Assembly: GCF_024227435.1 (NCBI RefSeq)
Contig: NZ_CP100446.1
Span: 620,001 to 684,000 of the forward strand
Source: Natrinema caseinilyticum
Lineage (GTDB): Archaea; Halobacteriota; Halobacteria; Halobacteriales; Natrialbaceae
DNA length: 64,000 nt
Direction: 5' to 3'
Part shown: in pieces, positions 62,722 to 64,000 of the stretch
How positions within the stretch are numbered: position 1 is the stretch's first letter
Layout: each line of letters begins with the position of its first letter
Position numbers and translations under genes: made by a program
Notes under the pieces: model-generated
Database searches by the model: none
Told to the model about the DNA's origin: nothing
The model's input: only the letters and a program-made list of their open reading frames with translations

Positions 62722-63888
62722 ATGACTGAGGCTCTAATTGTCGATGCCGTCAGAACACCGTTTGGAAAACGCAAAGGCTTGTTTCGCGATACTCACCCCC
62801 AAGACCTCGCAGCCGCTCCGCTTGCGGCACTCGAGGAGCGCAATGGGTTCGATCCGGCGATCATCGAGGACGTCATGTACGGCTGTGTCAAGCCCGTGTT
62901 CGAACAAGGATCGAACATTGGTCGGATCGCCCCACTGGTAGCCGGTTGGGGTGACTCCGTCCCGGGCCTTCAACTCGATCGGATGTGCGGATCTGGCCAG
63001 CAAACGGTGAACTTAGCCGCGGCCAACGTCCGTGCCGACTTCCACGACGTTGTCGTCGCCGGTGGCGTCGAACACATGACCCGCGTCCCGATGACCAGCA
63101 ATCGAAGCGGGAAGACGGCCGAACCCGATACGACCGACACCTACTTCGAACACTACGACGAGCTCGTCCACCAGGGCGAAAGCGCCGAGCGCGTCGCCGC
63201 TGAATGGGACTTCTCCCGGCGTGAACTCGACGAAATCGCTGTCGATTCTCACCGACGCTGGAAGCAAGCTAACGACGAGGGACGCTTCGACAGCCAACTC
63301 GTTCCCGTTGAGACCGAACTTGACGGCGAGTCGATCACCGTCGAACAGGACGAACACCCCCGTCCCGGTACCGACCTCGCGACGCTCGCCGACCTACCGC
63401 TGGCGTTCCGCGACGAGGGCGAGGGTGTCATCCACGCGGGCAACTCTTCGGGGATCGTTGACGGCTCCTCTGCGCTGCTTATCGCCAGCGAGGAGGCCGC
63501 CGAAGAGCACGGGTGGGAGCCGATGGCTCGTATCGTCCAGACCGAAGTCGTCGGCGTCGATCCCGTCATGATGCTCACTGGGCCTATCCCGGCGACCGAA
63601 CAGGTCCTCAAGAAGGCGGAGATGGAACCATCTGATATCGATCTGTTCGAGGTCAACGAAGCGTTTGCGTCGGTCGTCGCCGCCTGGCTCGAAGAGACGG
63701 GAATCTCGTGGGAAGACACGAACGTCAACGGCGGCGCGATCGCCCACGGCCATCCGTTGGGCGCGACCGGAAGCGCGCTCCTGACAAAACTGGCTCACGA
63801 ACTTGAGCGCACCGGGCAGGACACCGCGCTGACGACCATGTGTATCGGCTTCGGCCAGGCCGTCGCCACCATCATTGAACGGGTATGA
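62722..63888 (+). CDS. Thiolase (acetyl-CoA C-acyltransferase)
   Basis: A 388-residue thiolase starting MTEALIVDAVRTPFGKRKGL. Nucleophile Cys89 is in DRMCGSGQQTVNLAAANV, the His base in GGAIAHGHPLGATGSALL and the second Cys in TMCIGFGQAVA. It is a close paralog of the thiolase at 40123-41292, and the DNA from 63481 to 63563 is identical to 40885-40967 except for one base. Thiolytic cleavage of 3-oxoacyl-CoA is the expected role. The GTG at 62701 would add seven non-family residues, so the ATG is preferred. Confidence 0.93.
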   Translation: MTEALIVDAVRTPFGKRKGLFRDTHPQDLAAAPLAALEERNGFDPAIIEDVMYGCVKPVFEQGSNIGRIAPLVAGWGDSVPGLQLDRMCGSGQQTVNLAAANVRADFHDVVVAGGVEHMTRVPMTSNRSGKTAEPDTTDTYFEHYDELVHQGESAERVAAEWDFSRRELDEIAVDSHRRWKQANDEGRFDSQLVPVETELDGESITVEQDEHPRPGTDLATLADLPLAFRDEGEGVIHAGNSSGIVDGSSALLIASEEAAEEHGWEPMARIVQTEVVGVDPVMMLTGPIPATEQVLKKAEMEPSDIDLFEVNEAFASVVAAWLEETGISWEDTNVNGGAIAHGHPLGATGSALLTKLAHELERTGQDTALTTMCIGFGQAVATIIERV

Positions 63889-63963
63889 GAACTCCAGCAA
63901 TTTGAGGTGGCATATATCGCCCAGTTAACTACCGTCGTGGACATTATTGACGACTGGAGAGAA

Positions 63964-63974
63964 CTTTTATAGAT
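63964..63974 (+). promoter_or_regulatory. Likely TATA box of a gene beyond the window
   Basis: CTTTTATAGAT lies near the right edge, in a spacer with no gene. It faces out of the window, so a plus-strand gene probably starts at or just after position 64000. Confidence 0.4.
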
Positions 63975-64000
63975 AGGGAGAGATCGAGTGTATCACGTGA

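Noticed and set aside
1-64000. CRISPR arrays, tRNA or rRNA genes, replication origin repeats
   Set aside because: No regularly spaced repeats, cloverleaf-like segments with CCA-end context, or Orc1/Cdc6 gene with origin-type repeats were seen on reading both strands.

Overview
The window reads as haloarchaeal DNA. Proteins are strongly acidic, third codon positions are mostly G/C, archaeal TATA boxes sit about 25-40 nt before many starts with short or no leaders, exported solute receptors carry Tat signals with lipoboxes, and several families are haloarchaeal hallmarks (rod-determining factor RdfA with an archaea-specific SMC-related partner, F420-type LLM oxidoreductases). No tRNA, rRNA or CRISPR array was seen. 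The gene content (many paralogous acyl-CoA enzymes, two importers, insertion sequences and numerous broken genes) suggests an accessory catabolic region on a megaplasmid or a flexible chromosomal segment; which of these it is cannot be told from the window.

Layout. 1-6.5 kb: a cut-off LLM oxidoreductase, then an N-acyl-D-amino-acid deacylase, DgcN (DUF1611) and DgcA, an apparent D-glutamate/N-acyl-D-amino-acid utilisation unit, followed by a cupin, a second LLM enzyme and a PaaI-type thioesterase. 7-13.5 kb: an acyl-CoA ligase, the rdfA-SMC-like pair, an Lrp/AsnC-like regulator and an acyl-CoA dehydrogenase. 14-25 kb: MaoC hydratase, SDR, a heavily decayed ligase, a CaiB-type CoA transferase, then HyuA and HyuB (HyuB with an extra C-terminal zinc domain resembling the acetone carboxylase gamma subunit), an acyl-CoA synthetase and a convergent zinc alcohol dehydrogenase. 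26-34 kb: acyl-CoA dehydrogenase, a complete five-gene LIV-type ABC importer, a truncated and an intact 3-hydroxyacyl-CoA dehydrogenase. 34-42.5 kb: a small orphan protein, a PaaG-like crotonase divergent from an LLM enzyme, an MBL hydrolase, a frameshifted acyl-CoA synthetase, a thiolase and a broken amidohydrolase cut by a deleted IS5-type element.

43-53.4 kb is visibly richer in A/T and looks like a separately acquired module: MBL hydrolase, acyl-CoA synthetase, SDR, CitE-like lyase, a fused TRAP permease, its TAXI receptor and an acyl-CoA dehydrogenase all on the minus strand, with a divergent IclR regulator. 53.4-56.4 kb is a gene graveyard (enoyl-CoA hydratase remnant, acyl-CoA dehydrogenase pseudogene, broken IS630-type element, possible CoA-transferase remnant). 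56.5-64 kb: acyl-CoA dehydrogenase, a frameshifted LLM gene, another LLM enzyme, an acyl-CoA synthetase, SDR and a second thiolase closely related to the first.

Together the genes describe import of organic acids (ABC and TRAP systems), activation by acyl-CoA ligases or CoA transferase, beta-oxidation-like steps (dehydrogenase, hydratase, SDR/3-hydroxyacyl-CoA dehydrogenase) and cleavage by thiolase or a CitE-like lyase. The LLM enzymes probably supply F420- or flavin-linked redox steps. The actual substrates are not readable from sequence. The strongest candidate for something new is the HyuA-HyuB/zinc-domain-fusion-synthetase cluster, which may be an ATP-dependent ketone carboxylase coupled to CoA activation.
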